A DNA stretch of 64,000 bases from Xenorhabdus hominickii (GTDB taxonomy: Bacteria > Pseudomonadota > Gammaproteobacteria > Enterobacterales > Enterobacteriaceae): contig NZ_NJAI01000002.1 in NCBI RefSeq assembly GCF_002632725.1, forward strand, positions 58,774 through 122,773, given 5' to 3'. Below are positions 17,674-26,048 of the stretch, in pieces (the stretch's first letter is position 1; each line of letters opens with the position of its first letter). The position numbers were made by a program, and so were the translations under genes. The notes beneath the pieces were generated by a model, which saw only the letters and a list, made by a program, of their open reading frames with translations, did no database searches and was not told where the DNA came from.

Positions 17674-18495
17674 TTAAAATAATTTTTCCATTTCCTGCGC
17701 TCGTCGGATTGCTCCTTGCATAGCACGGGATACAATTTCAGGCAGATGGCCTTCATAAAAAATTCGCAGTGCTTCAGCCGTTGTACCGCCTTTAGATGTT
17801 ACCTGCTCACGCAGAATAGCAAAAGGAAGATCTTTTTGGGTTTCAGCAAGCTTAGCTGACCCCATGGCTGTTTGCAGAACAAGTTCTCTGGCAGTTTCGC
17901 TATCAAATCCCAGACGTTCTGCTTCTTGTTGCATGGACTCCATGAAAAGGAAGAAGTAGGCAGGAGCACTACCTGCTACGGCAATAATATCGTTGATACC
18001 GTTTTCATTTTTCACCCAACAGACTTTGCCAACACTGCTCATCAGGGATGCAGCAAACTCGCGATCAGATTGTTCAACTTGTTCTGGTGCAAACAGGCCA
18101 CTAATTCCTTGACCGATAAGTGAGGGTGTATTTGGCATGATGCGGATAAGATTGAGATTATCCTGCAAAAGAGTGTAAAAACGGGCGACGGGAATACCTG
18201 CAGCAATGGAAAGGACAAGTTTCTGATTGAAACCAACCTGTGAGCGAAGTGGATCACAAACTTCAGCCATCATTTGCGGTTTAACAGCCAGTACGATGAC
18301 ATCTGCTTCTTGTGCATAACGAATGTTATTACTTTGGCTGTTAATGCCATATTCTTTTGCCAGCACATCACGGCGAGTTGTACTTGGGGAGCAGACGGTG
18401 ATGAGTTCGGCTGGATAGCCTTGCCTGATCAATCCGGCGATAATGGCATGAGCCATATTTCCTGCGCCAATAAAGGTAATTTTACGATTTTCCAT
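17674..18495 (-). CDS. proC: Pyrroline-5-carboxylate reductase
   Basis: A 273-residue enzyme of the last step of proline synthesis (pyrroline-5-carboxylate + NAD(P)H to proline). The N-terminal Rossmann motif is ITFIGAGNMAHAI. The C-terminal dimer/active-site region contains TSKGGTTAEALRIF. I start it at MENRKITF (18495) as in E. coli ProC (269); an ATG five codons upstream (18510) is less likely. It lies 43 bp downstream of yggS. The other proline genes, proB and proA, are also in this window at 60.7-63.1 kb. Confidence 0.95.
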   Translation of the reverse strand: MENRKITFIGAGNMAHAIIAGLIRQGYPAELITVCSPSTTRRDVLAKEYGINSQSNNIRYAQEADVIVLAVKPQMMAEVCDPLRSQVGFNQKLVLSIAAGIPVARFYTLLQDNLNLIRIMPNTPSLIGQGISGLFAPEQVEQSDREFAASLMSSVGKVCWVKNENGINDIIAVAGSAPAYFFLFMESMQQEAERLGFDSETARELVLQTAMGSAKLAETQKDLPFAILREQVTSKGGTTAEALRIFYEGHLPEIVSRAMQGAIRRAQEMEKLF

Positions 18496-18538
18496 TAAAC
18501 AGTCTCGCATATTAATGAGTTAATTTTGGGGTTTCGAA

Positions 18539-19234
18539 TTAGGTATCATACTTACGGGCACCGAATATTGCTGTTCCAATCCGTACTAATGTGGAGCCAC
18601 ATGTAATGGCAGCTTCCATATCATTCGTCATGCCCATTGATAATGTATCGACTTGCGAGTATTGGGTTTTCAGTTCGATAAGAGCCTGTTCCATCTGGCG
18701 AAAAACCGCTATTTGGCGTTCAAAATCGCTTTCTGGTGCAGGTATTGCCATCAACCCACGTAATACCAGATTAGGCATTGCATTAATCGTTGTTGCGAAT
18801 TCTGTTAATTCTTCCAACAAAATACCTGATTTGCTCTCTTCACCACTGATATTAATTTGAATTAATACATTCAGTGGTGCGATTTGTTCAGGACGTTGTT
18901 CATTTAAACGTTGTGCGATTTTCAACCTATCTATGGTATGGCACCAATCAAAGTTTTCTGCGACCAGACGACTTTTATTGGACTGCAATGGACCAATAAA
19001 GTGCCACACTAAATCATCATGATTGATAAAGTGTTGAATTTTATCGACCCCTTCCTGAACGTAATTTTCACCAAATTCCCGCTGACCAGAGGCTATGGCT
19101 TTTGCGATGTCCTCCGCAGGTCTGGTTTTACTGACTGCAAGTAACGTAATTTCTTCTGAAGTACGTCCGCATTTTTGAGCAGCAACTGTAATGCGGTTCC
19201 TGACATCGTGAAGATTTTGTTCAATATTGTTCAT
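18539..19234 (-). CDS. yggS: PLP homeostasis protein YggS
   Basis: A 231-residue PLP-binding protein with an alanine-racemase-like TIM barrel. The cofactor lysine is K36 in LLAVSKTRPA, and the phosphate-binding C-terminal segment SMGMTNDMEAAI is present. It has no known catalytic activity and buffers pyridoxal phosphate; loss disturbs amino-acid and coenzyme A metabolism in E. coli. It is the first gene of the yggS-proC-yggT-rdgB-hemW operon and is divergent from the pilT-like gene with only 22 bp between starts. Confidence 0.95.
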   Translation of the reverse strand: MNNIEQNLHDVRNRITVAAQKCGRTSEEITLLAVSKTRPAEDIAKAIASGQREFGENYVQEGVDKIQHFINHDDLVWHFIGPLQSNKSRLVAENFDWCHTIDRLKIAQRLNEQRPEQIAPLNVLIQINISGEESKSGILLEELTEFATTINAMPNLVLRGLMAIPAPESDFERQIAVFRQMEQALIELKTQYSQVDTLSMGMTNDMEAAITCGSTLVRIGTAIFGARKYDT

Positions 19235-19256
19235 AAGAGACTCAGGAGATTAAAAA

Positions 19257-20258
19257 ATGAATATGGAAAAATTGGTGTCCCTTAGTGTAAAGCATAATGC
19301 TTCCGATCTGCATCTTTGTGTCGGTCAAGTTCCTGTTTTGCGCATTAATGGTGTGTTGTATGCGCAGATACAATTAGACGAAATTCAATCGGATACCATC
19401 TTAGCATGGAGCGAAGAAGTCTTATCTGATGCCCAGAAATATCAGTTACAGGAGTACGGTCATGTCGATTTTGTGGTGGAAATGGCAGATAAGCAGCGGC
19501 TAAGGGGAAATATGTTTTATCAGCAATCCCATTTATCATTGGTATTGCGACTGATTACGGATAAATGTCCGACTCTGGAACAGCTGCATGCGCCTGATAT
19601 CATCCAGCAACTTATCTTGCAGGAAGTGAGTGGATTGATCTTAGTGACAGGTGCAACGGGAAGCGGTAAATCCACTACGCTGTCAGCCATGATAAATGCT
19701 TTTAATAGCCACGGTAGTAAACATATCATCACACTGGAAGACCCGATAGAATTCGTTCATCAAAGCCGTAATTGCCTGATACAACAAAGGCAAATTGGTG
19801 AGGATGTACCGAATTATCAAACGGCATTAAAAGGAGTATTGCGGCAAGATCCTGATGTGATTTTGTTAGGTGAGTTGCGCGACAAAGAGACGATTCGGCT
19901 GGCATTGACGGCGGCTGAAACGGGGCATCTTGTATTGTCAACGTTACATACCCGTGGTGCGATCCAAGCAATCGATCGCTTGGTTGATGTTTTCTCCGCA
20001 GAAGAAAAAGGCTGGATTTGCAGTCAATTGGCTGGAAGCTTAAAGGCTGTTATTTCTCAGCAACTGCTTCCAGCAAAAGAGGGTGGTAGGGTGGCTATTC
20101 ATGAAGTTTTGATTGTTAATCAAGCAGTCAGCCATTTGATTAGAGAAGGCAAAAACCATCAAATAGTCACACTAATGCAAACAGGCGCCGCTTGCGGTAT
20201 GCAAACTTACGAGCAAAGCCGACAACAGCGTAAGTCGTTGGGACTGCTGGCTGAATAG
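19257..20258 (+). CDS. yggR: PilT-like type IV pilus ATPase (YggR)
   Basis: A 333-residue GspE/PilT-family hexameric ATPase. Walker A GATGSGKST is at 132-140, the Asp box is ITLEDPIEF, Walker B is DVILLGELRD, and the His box is GHLVLSTLHT. The N-terminal PAS-like domain (ASDLHLCVGQ) is present. PilT proteins power pilus retraction. No pilin or assembly genes adjoin it, as for E. coli yggR, so its partner machine is unclear. AGGAGATTAAAAA precedes ATG 19257; a second ATG follows two codons later. It is divergent from yggS. Confidence 0.88.
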   Translation: MNMEKLVSLSVKHNASDLHLCVGQVPVLRINGVLYAQIQLDEIQSDTILAWSEEVLSDAQKYQLQEYGHVDFVVEMADKQRLRGNMFYQQSHLSLVLRLITDKCPTLEQLHAPDIIQQLILQEVSGLILVTGATGSGKSTTLSAMINAFNSHGSKHIITLEDPIEFVHQSRNCLIQQRQIGEDVPNYQTALKGVLRQDPDVILLGELRDKETIRLALTAAETGHLVLSTLHTRGAIQAIDRLVDVFSAEEKGWICSQLAGSLKAVISQQLLPAKEGGRVAIHEVLIVNQAVSHLIREGKNHQIVTLMQTGAACGMQTYEQSRQQRKSLGLLAE

Positions 20259-20316
20259 AGGAGCTGATTATGGCTGTTCAGTAACAATCGCTCCTTATGG
20301 TTATTAAGAAAGCATG

Positions 20317-20742
20317 TTATTGCGAATACTGCTGCTCAAACCAGCTTTCTAAAATGATGACAGCGGAAGCAGCATCGACTTTGCCTTTATTCAATGCCTT
20401 ATAACCACCGTTATCAAATAAATGAGAGCGAGCTTCCACGGTGGTTAATCGTTCATCATGCAGTTCAACCTGAATACCAAACCGCCCATGTATTCGATTG
20501 GCAAATTTGCGGGCCTGTGCGGTGACAGGCTGCTCTGTGCCATCCATATTGAGTGGTAAACCCACAATAACTAAATCGGGTTGCCACTCTTTGAGTAGTT
20601 TCCCGATAAGTTCCCAATTGGGTGAGCCTTCATTGGCTTTAAAGGCAGATAGTGCTCTGGCTGTACCTGTAACTTCTTGCCCGATAGCTGCGCCGATACT
20701 ACGGGTACCAAAGTCGAAGGCAATGATGGTGCGATTCTTCAT
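20317..20742 (-). CDS. ruvX: Pre-16S rRNA nuclease / Holliday junction resolvase-like RuvX
   Basis: A 141-residue YqgF-fold nuclease with the first catalytic Asp in [23 protein letters not shown] and a C-terminal [11 protein letters not shown] with the conserved Asp. In E. coli it processes the 5' end of pre-16S rRNA. It overlaps the yqgE stop by one base, and the yqgE-ruvX pair is conserved in gammaproteobacteria. Confidence 0.95.
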   Translation of the reverse strand: MKNRTIIAFDFGTRSIGAAIGQEVTGTARALSAFKANEGSPNWELIGKLLKEWQPDLVIVGLPLNMDGTEQPVTAQARKFANRIHGRFGIQVELHDERLTTVEARSHLFDNGGYKALNKGKVDAASAVIILESWFEQQYSQ

Positions 20743-21305
20743 CAGGCATGCCCCGCTTGTAATGCGAGATTGTAAATATTGATCCCTAGCAGGGAAGCGG
20801 CTTCATGCCAGCGATCCGCAACAGGGGTATTGAAAATAATGGAAGGTTCTGCACTGACGGTAAGCCAGCTATTTTCCATAATCTCTTTTTCCAGCTGACC
20901 TGTTTCCCAGCTTGAATATCCGAGTGTCATTAAAACATTTTTTGGTTGGCGCGGCGTACCTAGTGCTTCCAGCATATCTTTAGATGTTGTGATCATGGTC
21001 TGCTCAGAAATCTGAATGCTGGAGCTGAAACCTGATTGTGGTGTATGCAAAATGAATCCATGCTCTTCAGACAGGGGGCCTCCTGCCATCACAGGTTCGT
21101 TGAGATTAATAGTATGGTCTCTATCTTCAGGATCAATATCTAACTTTTGTAAAATACTTTGGATAGAAACTTGAGCTATCGGTTTATTAATAACTAATCC
21201 CATTGCCCCGTTTTGATCATGTTCGCAGATGTAAACTACAGAACGGTTGAAATAAGGATCAGAGAGCAAAGGCATGGCAATAAGAAAATGGTGCTGTAAG
21301 TTCAT
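20742..21305 (-). CDS. yqgE: YqgE/AlgH family protein
   Basis: A 187-residue protein with all family signatures: [20 protein letters not shown] at the N-terminus, [24 protein letters not shown] and [15 protein letters not shown]. The biochemical role is not established; the AlgH homologue was named for an alginate-regulation effect in Pseudomonas. It is coupled to ruvX by a one-base overlap and separated from gshB by 285 bp containing the gshB terminator, so it has its own promoter. Confidence 0.93.
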   Translation of the reverse strand: MNLQHHFLIAMPLLSDPYFNRSVVYICEHDQNGAMGLVINKPIAQVSIQSILQKLDIDPEDRDHTINLNEPVMAGGPLSEEHGFILHTPQSGFSSSIQISEQTMITTSKDMLEALGTPRQPKNVLMTLGYSSWETGQLEKEIMENSWLTVSAEPSIIFNTPVADRWHEAASLLGINIYNLALQAGHA

Positions 21306-21484
21306 GTGTTTTCTGATAATTATTTTGGCAATCTAAGGGTGGATTGGCCCACGGTACGTGGGGTGAGCGTAGCCCTTTATACAAGGACTACACTTGATTT
21401 TCAATGAATTAAAGATTTTCAGGTTTTCTTTCTCTATATAGTGTTGTGCGTATAAAAATTAACCGCATAGAAAAATGGGGAAAT

Positions 21485-21512
21485 AAAAAACCTCTCTAAC
21501 AGCGAGAGGCTT
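21485..21512 (-). terminator. Terminator after gshB
   Basis: Read on the minus strand, CCTCTC and GAGAGG (arms 21504-21509 and 21491-21496) form a 6-bp stem with a 7-nt loop, followed by TTTTTTATTT. It ends the rsmE-gshB transcript 80 bp after gshB. Confidence 0.7.
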
Positions 21513-21590
21513 TCGCAAAGCTTAAGTCCCATGGGGATATGGGTACTTATTATAAATGGTAAATCTTGTCAGGAAACGAAAGTTATTTGG

Positions 21591-22553
21591 CTATTGGGCT
21601 ATCTGTTTGTCCAATCGTTTTTCGATCGCATCCATCAGCATGCCGGTAACGGAGACTTCCGGGAAAGCCGCTTCTATTTCACGTGCACAGGTTGGGCTGG
21701 TAACGTTAATTTCAGTTAAACGGTCACCAATGATATCGAGTCCAACAAAGATTAACCCTTTCTCTTTCAAGACGGGGGCTACTGCCCGGGCGATCGTCCA
21801 ATCACTTTCTGACAAGGGGCGGGCTTCCCCGCGTCCACCCGCTGCAAGGTTGCCACGGGTTTCACCCTGAGCTGGGATGCGGGCAAGGCAATATGGTACA
21901 GGTTCACCATCGACTACCAGTACACGTTTATCCCCATCCTTAATCGCGGGCAGGAAATTTTGCGCCATACAATAACGGTGGCCGTGTTCAGTCAAGGTCT
22001 CGATAATGACGCCTACATTTGCGTCATCTTGCTTCAGGCGGAATATAGAAGCTCCTCCCATGCCATCCAGCGGCTTAAAGATAACATCGCCATGCTTTTG
22101 ATGGAATTCGCGTAAATTTTTGGCATTACGGGTTACCAGTGTATCTGGTGTTAGTTCAGGGAACCAAGCTGTGAACAGTTTTTCGTTGCAGTCACGTAGG
22201 CTCTGGGGCTTGTTAACGATTAGCGTACCCTTGACTTCAGCCCTTTCCAGAATGTAGGTAGCATAAATGTACTCAGTATCGAAAGGCGGATCTTTGCGCA
22301 TCAGAATGATTTGCAAGGTATCGAGTACTATCTCTTGTTCACTGCCAAATTGGTACCATTGCTGCGGATTTTCTTCTACCGTGAGCAAACGGGTACGAGC
22401 ACGGGCTTCCCCCTGATGGAGATAGAGATCATCCATTTCCATGTAATGGATTTCCCACCCGCGTTTTTGTGCTTCGAGCAGCATGGCGAAACTAGTGTCT
22501 TTCTTGATTTTGATGGATGAAATTGGATCCATCACTATACCGAGCTTGATCAT
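21591..22553 (-). CDS. gshB: Glutathione synthetase
   Basis: A 320-residue ATP-grasp ligase joining gamma-glutamylcysteine and glycine. Conserved parts include GIVMDPISSIKIKKDTSFAM at the N-terminus, the MRKDPPFDTEYIYAT loop, the ATP-binding GDVIFKPLDGMGGASIFR and the C-terminal EINVTSPTCAREIE. Length matches E. coli GshB (316). It starts 9 bp after rsmE on the same strand, an arrangement shared with E. coli. Confidence 0.97.
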   Translation of the reverse strand: MIKLGIVMDPISSIKIKKDTSFAMLLEAQKRGWEIHYMEMDDLYLHQGEARARTRLLTVEENPQQWYQFGSEQEIVLDTLQIILMRKDPPFDTEYIYATYILERAEVKGTLIVNKPQSLRDCNEKLFTAWFPELTPDTLVTRNAKNLREFHQKHGDVIFKPLDGMGGASIFRLKQDDANVGVIIETLTEHGHRYCMAQNFLPAIKDGDKRVLVVDGEPVPYCLARIPAQGETRGNLAAGGRGEARPLSESDWTIARAVAPVLKEKGLIFVGLDIIGDRLTEINVTSPTCAREIEAAFPEVSVTGMLMDAIEKRLDKQIAQ

Positions 22554-22562
22554 TTTTTCTCC

Positions 22563-23294
22563 TTAACCCAGATCACCGAAACGTACTTGCAGTGCGGTAA
22601 TTGCGGTGAGTGCCGTCGTTTCTGTCCTCAGGATGCGAGGCCCCAATAGGATATCAGTAAATTGGTAGTTTGCTGTCATTTCTATTTCTTCAGCAGATAA
22701 CCCTCCTTCAGGACCAATCAATAGGCGTACTTTTTCCACAGGAAGCGGTAGGGTATTGATACTTTGGCTAGCACGGGGATGCAGATTTAATTTTAGGCTA
22801 TCATCATTTTCTGCGCACCATGCTTCAAGTGTCATGACTGGGCGGATTTCTGGAATACGGTTACGCCCGCATTGTTCACAGGCAGCAATGACGATTTTTT
22901 TCCATTGATATAATTTCTTCTCTAACCTTTCCGCATCTAGTTTTACACCACAGCGTTCGGAGAGTAATGGGGTGATAGTGCTGGCACCCAGTTCAACCGA
23001 TTTTTGGATTGTGAATTCCATTTTTTCACCACGAGACATGACCTGTCCCAAATGCAGGTTCAGTGGTGATTCATGATCAGACAACTTGCCATCAAGGATA
23101 CGTACTTTGACTGTTTTTTTATTGGCTTCAGTGATTTCTGCATCAAAAACCTGATTGCTGCCATCAAAGAGTTGTAATGATTGCCCATGATTCATTCTGA
23201 GTACGCGACCAACATGATTGGCAGCATCATCACTCAAGTAGATTTCAGTTTCTACTGAGAGCGGTTCGGGGTGATAGATGCGTGGAATTCGCAT
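22563..23294 (-). CDS. rsmE: 16S rRNA (uracil1498-N3)-methyltransferase RsmE
   Basis: A 243-residue SPOUT-fold methyltransferase with an N-terminal PUA-like domain ([16 protein letters not shown]) and the C-terminal knot [13 protein letters not shown] and [14 protein letters not shown]. It makes m3U1498 in the small subunit. I start it at MRIPRIY (23294) as in E. coli RsmE (243 residues); AAGGAAAGAAGAAAT precedes it. The upstream extension to 23372 is unsupported. It heads the rsmE-gshB unit. Confidence 0.95.
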   Translation of the reverse strand: MRIPRIYHPEPLSVETEIYLSDDAANHVGRVLRMNHGQSLQLFDGSNQVFDAEITEANKKTVKVRILDGKLSDHESPLNLHLGQVMSRGEKMEFTIQKSVELGASTITPLLSERCGVKLDAERLEKKLYQWKKIVIAACEQCGRNRIPEIRPVMTLEAWCAENDDSLKLNLHPRASQSINTLPLPVEKVRLLIGPEGGLSAEEIEMTANYQFTDILLGPRILRTETTALTAITALQVRFGDLG

Positions 23295-23608
23295 ATTTCT
23301 TCTTTCCTTCTTTTTTCCGGATATCTCCGGTATGGCGCAAACAGCCATATGACAAAGTTGATTCGTTGCCATGATAAATGAGTGCTGTTTGCGTAATCAA
23401 GCTATCTCTCTGTTTAGGGCATACGAGATATGTCTCTGCGAGCTGCCTCGCATATTTATTTTGTAATTGTTATTTTTCCTGATTTTTTATTGCTAATGGA
23501 GGAAAGAAAAATTTAATATTACCCCTGTCCTGATTTAGGTTGGGAAATAGGGATAAAATACAATGACAAGGATGTCATTTAAAAATGAGAGTTGAATTTA
23601 TTATGTGA
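23295..23608. other. Intergenic region upstream of rsmE and the prepilin-peptidase gene
   Basis: This 314-bp AT-rich stretch separates the divergent rsmE and prepilin-peptidase genes and should hold both promoters. endA, which precedes rsmE in E. coli, is absent here. I see no convincing ORF, palindrome or known operator in it. Confidence 0.4.
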
Positions 23609-24094
23609 ATGCAAGAAGGATGGTTTATTATTCCAATTGATATAGACTATATAATAATTATGTTTTTCTGTAGTGGTTTGCTTTTATTATCTATTATCGA
23701 TATTAAAACATATTGCTTGCCAGATATTATCACACTGCCTTTATTATGGATTGGAATTTTATTTAATCTTGATGGCAATTTAGTTTCGATAAAAAGTGCG
23801 ATATACGGCGCCATATCAGGGTATCTATTTTTATGGTTTTTATATTGGTTATGTCTATTTACCTTAAAGAAGGAGGGAATAGGGTATGGTGATCTTAAAT
23901 TAACTGCAGCTATCGGCGCATGGTTAGGTGTGGAGATGGTACCCATATTGATGTTGATAGCTTCATTATCTGGGTTATTTGGATTTATGATAATTGGGCT
24001 GAAAAGAAAATCTTACCCAGATTTTATCGCATTTGGGCCTTATCTATGTTTATCTGCGATAGTATTAGTAGGGTTTTGCCTGACTGCTCGTTAA
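23609..24094 (+). CDS. Short A24 family prepilin peptidase
   Basis: A 161-residue polytopic membrane protein with about five helices. The two aspartates expected of the aspartic prepilin peptidase are present: D31 in SIIDIKTYCLPD and D95 in the GYGDLK motif. The N-terminal cytoplasmic methyltransferase domain of full-length PilD/GspO (about 270 residues) is missing, as in CpaA/TadV-type short forms. It should cleave prepilin leader peptides. No pilin genes are adjacent; the only other pilus-type gene in the window is the PilT-like ATPase at 19.3 kb. The ATG at 23609 has no strong ribosome site. Confidence 0.75.
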   Translation: MQEGWFIIPIDIDYIIIMFFCSGLLLLSIIDIKTYCLPDIITLPLLWIGILFNLDGNLVSIKSAIYGAISGYLFLWFLYWLCLFTLKKEGIGYGDLKLTAAIGAWLGVEMVPILMLIASLSGLFGFMIIGLKRKSYPDFIAFGPYLCLSAIVLVGFCLTAR

Positions 24095-24179
24095 TCTATG
24101 ATTGACTATTAGAAAAGACCCGGTCGAAACCAGGTCTTCAAAACTAGTCCTTCAAAATCAGTCCTTCAAAACCAGAAAC

Positions 24180-24485
24180 TCAAGCTGAATACTGCCCGAC
24201 GACGTTATAAATTCCAGGATTGGGCTTGGTAAGCTCTGCGGTACGTTTTGCAAATTCTGCTGACGCAGGGTCAGCCTGTGTTGCCTGAATGTCAGCGATA
24301 CTCTTCCATTTCGCGATATTTACGACACGGCTACCATCTTTGCTCGCCAATAAGGTAACGGAAATGAAACCGGGTCTCTTACTAATAACTGACTCGGTTC
24401 CTTCTTGTAGCAATTTGATAATTTCAGCCTGTTTCTCTGGATTCACTTCAATTATATTGATAAATGTAACTTCAGACTTAGACAT
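24180..24485 (-). CDS. Antibiotic biosynthesis monooxygenase (ABM) domain protein
   Basis: A 101-residue ferredoxin-like ABM-fold protein: TFINIIEVNPEKQAEIIKLL, KRPGFISVTLLASKDGSRVV, NIAKWKSIADI and a C-terminal YNVVGQYSA. Members include haem-degrading and quinone/polyketide-oxidising monooxygenases, often cofactor-free. It is divergent from an ECF41 sigma gene and carries an upstream element (24578-24602) identical in layout to the one before the sigma gene, so it is the likely sigma target. The physiological substrate is unknown. Confidence 0.8.
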   Translation of the reverse strand: MSKSEVTFINIIEVNPEKQAEIIKLLQEGTESVISKRPGFISVTLLASKDGSRVVNIAKWKSIADIQATQADPASAEFAKRTAELTKPNPGIYNVVGQYSA

Positions 24486-24577
24486 TATGCACCTTCCTTA
24501 ATGGGAGTAGGCTCTGCTAGTTTTTGCAGACAGAGATTCGATAGCTTGTTCCAAACTCAGCTGAGTTTAATGTCATA

Positions 24578-24605
24578 GACGATTGGCCTATGCAATATGT
24601 CAGGA
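24578..24605 (-). promoter_or_regulatory. Candidate ECF41-dependent promoter of the ABM gene
   Basis: Read on the minus strand: CCTGACAT (24604-24597), then TCGTC ending at 24578, with exactly 16 nt between TGACA and CGTC. The same elements and spacing precede the sigma gene on the other strand. ECF41 factors are known to recognise a TGTCACA-like -35 and a CGTC -10. Confidence 0.6.
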
Positions 24606-24641
24606 TATTGTGAGGAAAATTTTTCGTTTTTGAACCTGATA

Positions 24642-24668
24642 CCTGACATTTTTGCCTTGTCTCTCGTC
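24642..24668 (+). promoter_or_regulatory. Candidate autoregulatory ECF41 promoter of the sigma gene
   Basis: CCTGACAT (24642-24649) and TCGTC (24664-24668), with 16 nt between TGACA and CGTC. It mirrors the element before the ABM gene; TTGC is also shared in the spacer. It lies about 120 bp before the sigma gene start. Confidence 0.6.
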
Positions 24669-24789
24669 ATTAGAGTTTAGTTTCGCTTCTAAGAGAAACA
24701 TGCGTTTGTTTAACACTCTAATGTTAGGAGAGAGGTAGAAAGAGCACTGAATCTAGTCTATTTCCCCGAAACCGAGTTGAGGAAAAAGA

Positions 24790-25716
24790 ATGAGAAAGAA
24801 AAAGCAGATGAGAAATGGGCCTGATGATGATTCTACTCATGTAGATTCCGCGCGTTCTAAGCTTGAATCGTTGGCGTACAGGTTTTTAGGGATCATGCCT
24901 GATGCCGAGGATGCTGTGCAAGAAACCTATTTGCGATGGTACAAACTCCCTCAAACTGAACGTGAACAGATTGTATCTCCTATAGCTTGGCAACGAACGG
25001 CACTGACACGAATTTGTTTCGATAAACTTAAATCAGCTAAATCAAAACGTGAAATCTATATCGGCGAGTGGCTGCCTGAACCTATCTCGCAAAACGAAAA
25101 TTGGATATCTGCGACTGAATCACCTGAATTTACTGATCCAGCTGATCATCTTATCCTTGCTCATTCGGTCTCTATGGCACTGATGATAGTTCTCGATAAG
25201 ATGACTCCCGCTGAACGAGTCAGCTTTATTCTCCATGACGTTTTTCAATATTCGTTCGAGGAAATCAGTGAAATTGTAGGAAGGACGCCGCAAGCGTGCC
25301 GTCAATTAGCCTCATCCGGGCGAAAGCGGATTGATCGAGAAGAACACTTTATGTCCTCTTCAGAAGAACATGCACGTGTGAATACTGACTTCCGGGATGC
25401 ATGGATTACTGGCAACATCAAGGAGCTGGTTGCTGTCTTGGATGAACGAGCATGTGCAATTACCGATGGCGGTGGTTTTGTGAATGCAGCAACTGAGCCG
25501 TTATTGGGCAAAGATGCAATTATCAACTTTTTTCTTGCTGTTTTCGAACGTCAAAGCGATCTTTGCATTGAGGCGGCACTCGTTAATGGTGAACCAGGAC
25601 TTGTCGGTAAAGTGGCTGACCGTACTGTTGCAGTGATCTCCACTTCTGTTAGGGAAGGGCATATCAGCGATATTTGGGTCATGCGCAATCCAGAAAAACT
25701 AACTGTCTGGCATTAA
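24790..25716 (+). CDS. ECF41-type RNA polymerase sigma factor (SigJ-like) with SnoaL-like C-terminal domain
   Basis: A 308-residue sigma factor. Region 2 contains LESLAYRFLGIMPDAEDAVQ (about 26-45). Region 4 contains MTPAERVSFILHDVFQYSFE and a helix-turn-helix (EIVGRTPQACRQLASSGRKR, about 151-170). A C-terminal SnoaL/NTF2-like domain carries the group-specific DGGG motif (226-229) and an NPEKL motif near the end (300-304; NPDKL in the group). In ECF41 factors this fused domain regulates activity in place of a separate anti-sigma. The divergent ABM gene and the gene itself share a bipartite promoter, so it probably controls both. The inducing signal is unknown. AGTTGAGGAAAAAGA precedes the ATG. 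Confidence 0.88.
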   Translation: MRKKKQMRNGPDDDSTHVDSARSKLESLAYRFLGIMPDAEDAVQETYLRWYKLPQTEREQIVSPIAWQRTALTRICFDKLKSAKSKREIYIGEWLPEPISQNENWISATESPEFTDPADHLILAHSVSMALMIVLDKMTPAERVSFILHDVFQYSFEEISEIVGRTPQACRQLASSGRKRIDREEHFMSSSEEHARVNTDFRDAWITGNIKELVAVLDERACAITDGGGFVNAATEPLLGKDAIINFFLAVFERQSDLCIEAALVNGEPGLVGKVADRTVAVISTSVREGHISDIWVMRNPEKLTVWH

Positions 25717-26048
25717 CAAATCGGCTTACATGAGGTCATTTTTCATACTTAAAATAAATTATTATTCAAGAAAGACAGTAATTATTGATGTTGGAATAAG
25801 GGAAGCCACTTTTACTAAAAAATCTTGATGCAAGGGCTAAAGGAGTTTGGCCCTTTAATATTTTGATAGCTATGTGAGTAGGATAACTTGGAATAAAGTT
25901 TAGATTAAAAATACAATGAAATTACAATCTGATTGGGTATTTTTTATTATTGTAGTGAAATAGACTCCATGAGATTCAAAATCTTTTGAATATAATAATA
26001 TTCAGAAAATGGACGCTGCCATCTACAACGTCCGTTATAAGCTTTAAC
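25717..26048. other. Intergenic region between convergent sigma and MBL genes
   Basis: This 332-bp AT-rich stretch holds a weak terminator-like hairpin, AAGGGC (25832-25837) with GCCCTT (25850-25855) followed by TAATATTTT, suited to the sigma transcript. I see no ORF or other structure of note. Confidence 0.4.

Noticed and set aside
24790..25716. SigJ-like factor as part of an antibiotic biosynthetic cluster because of the neighbouring ABM gene
   Set aside because: No synthase, tailoring or export genes lie nearby; the ABM fold alone does not indicate antibiotic synthesis.
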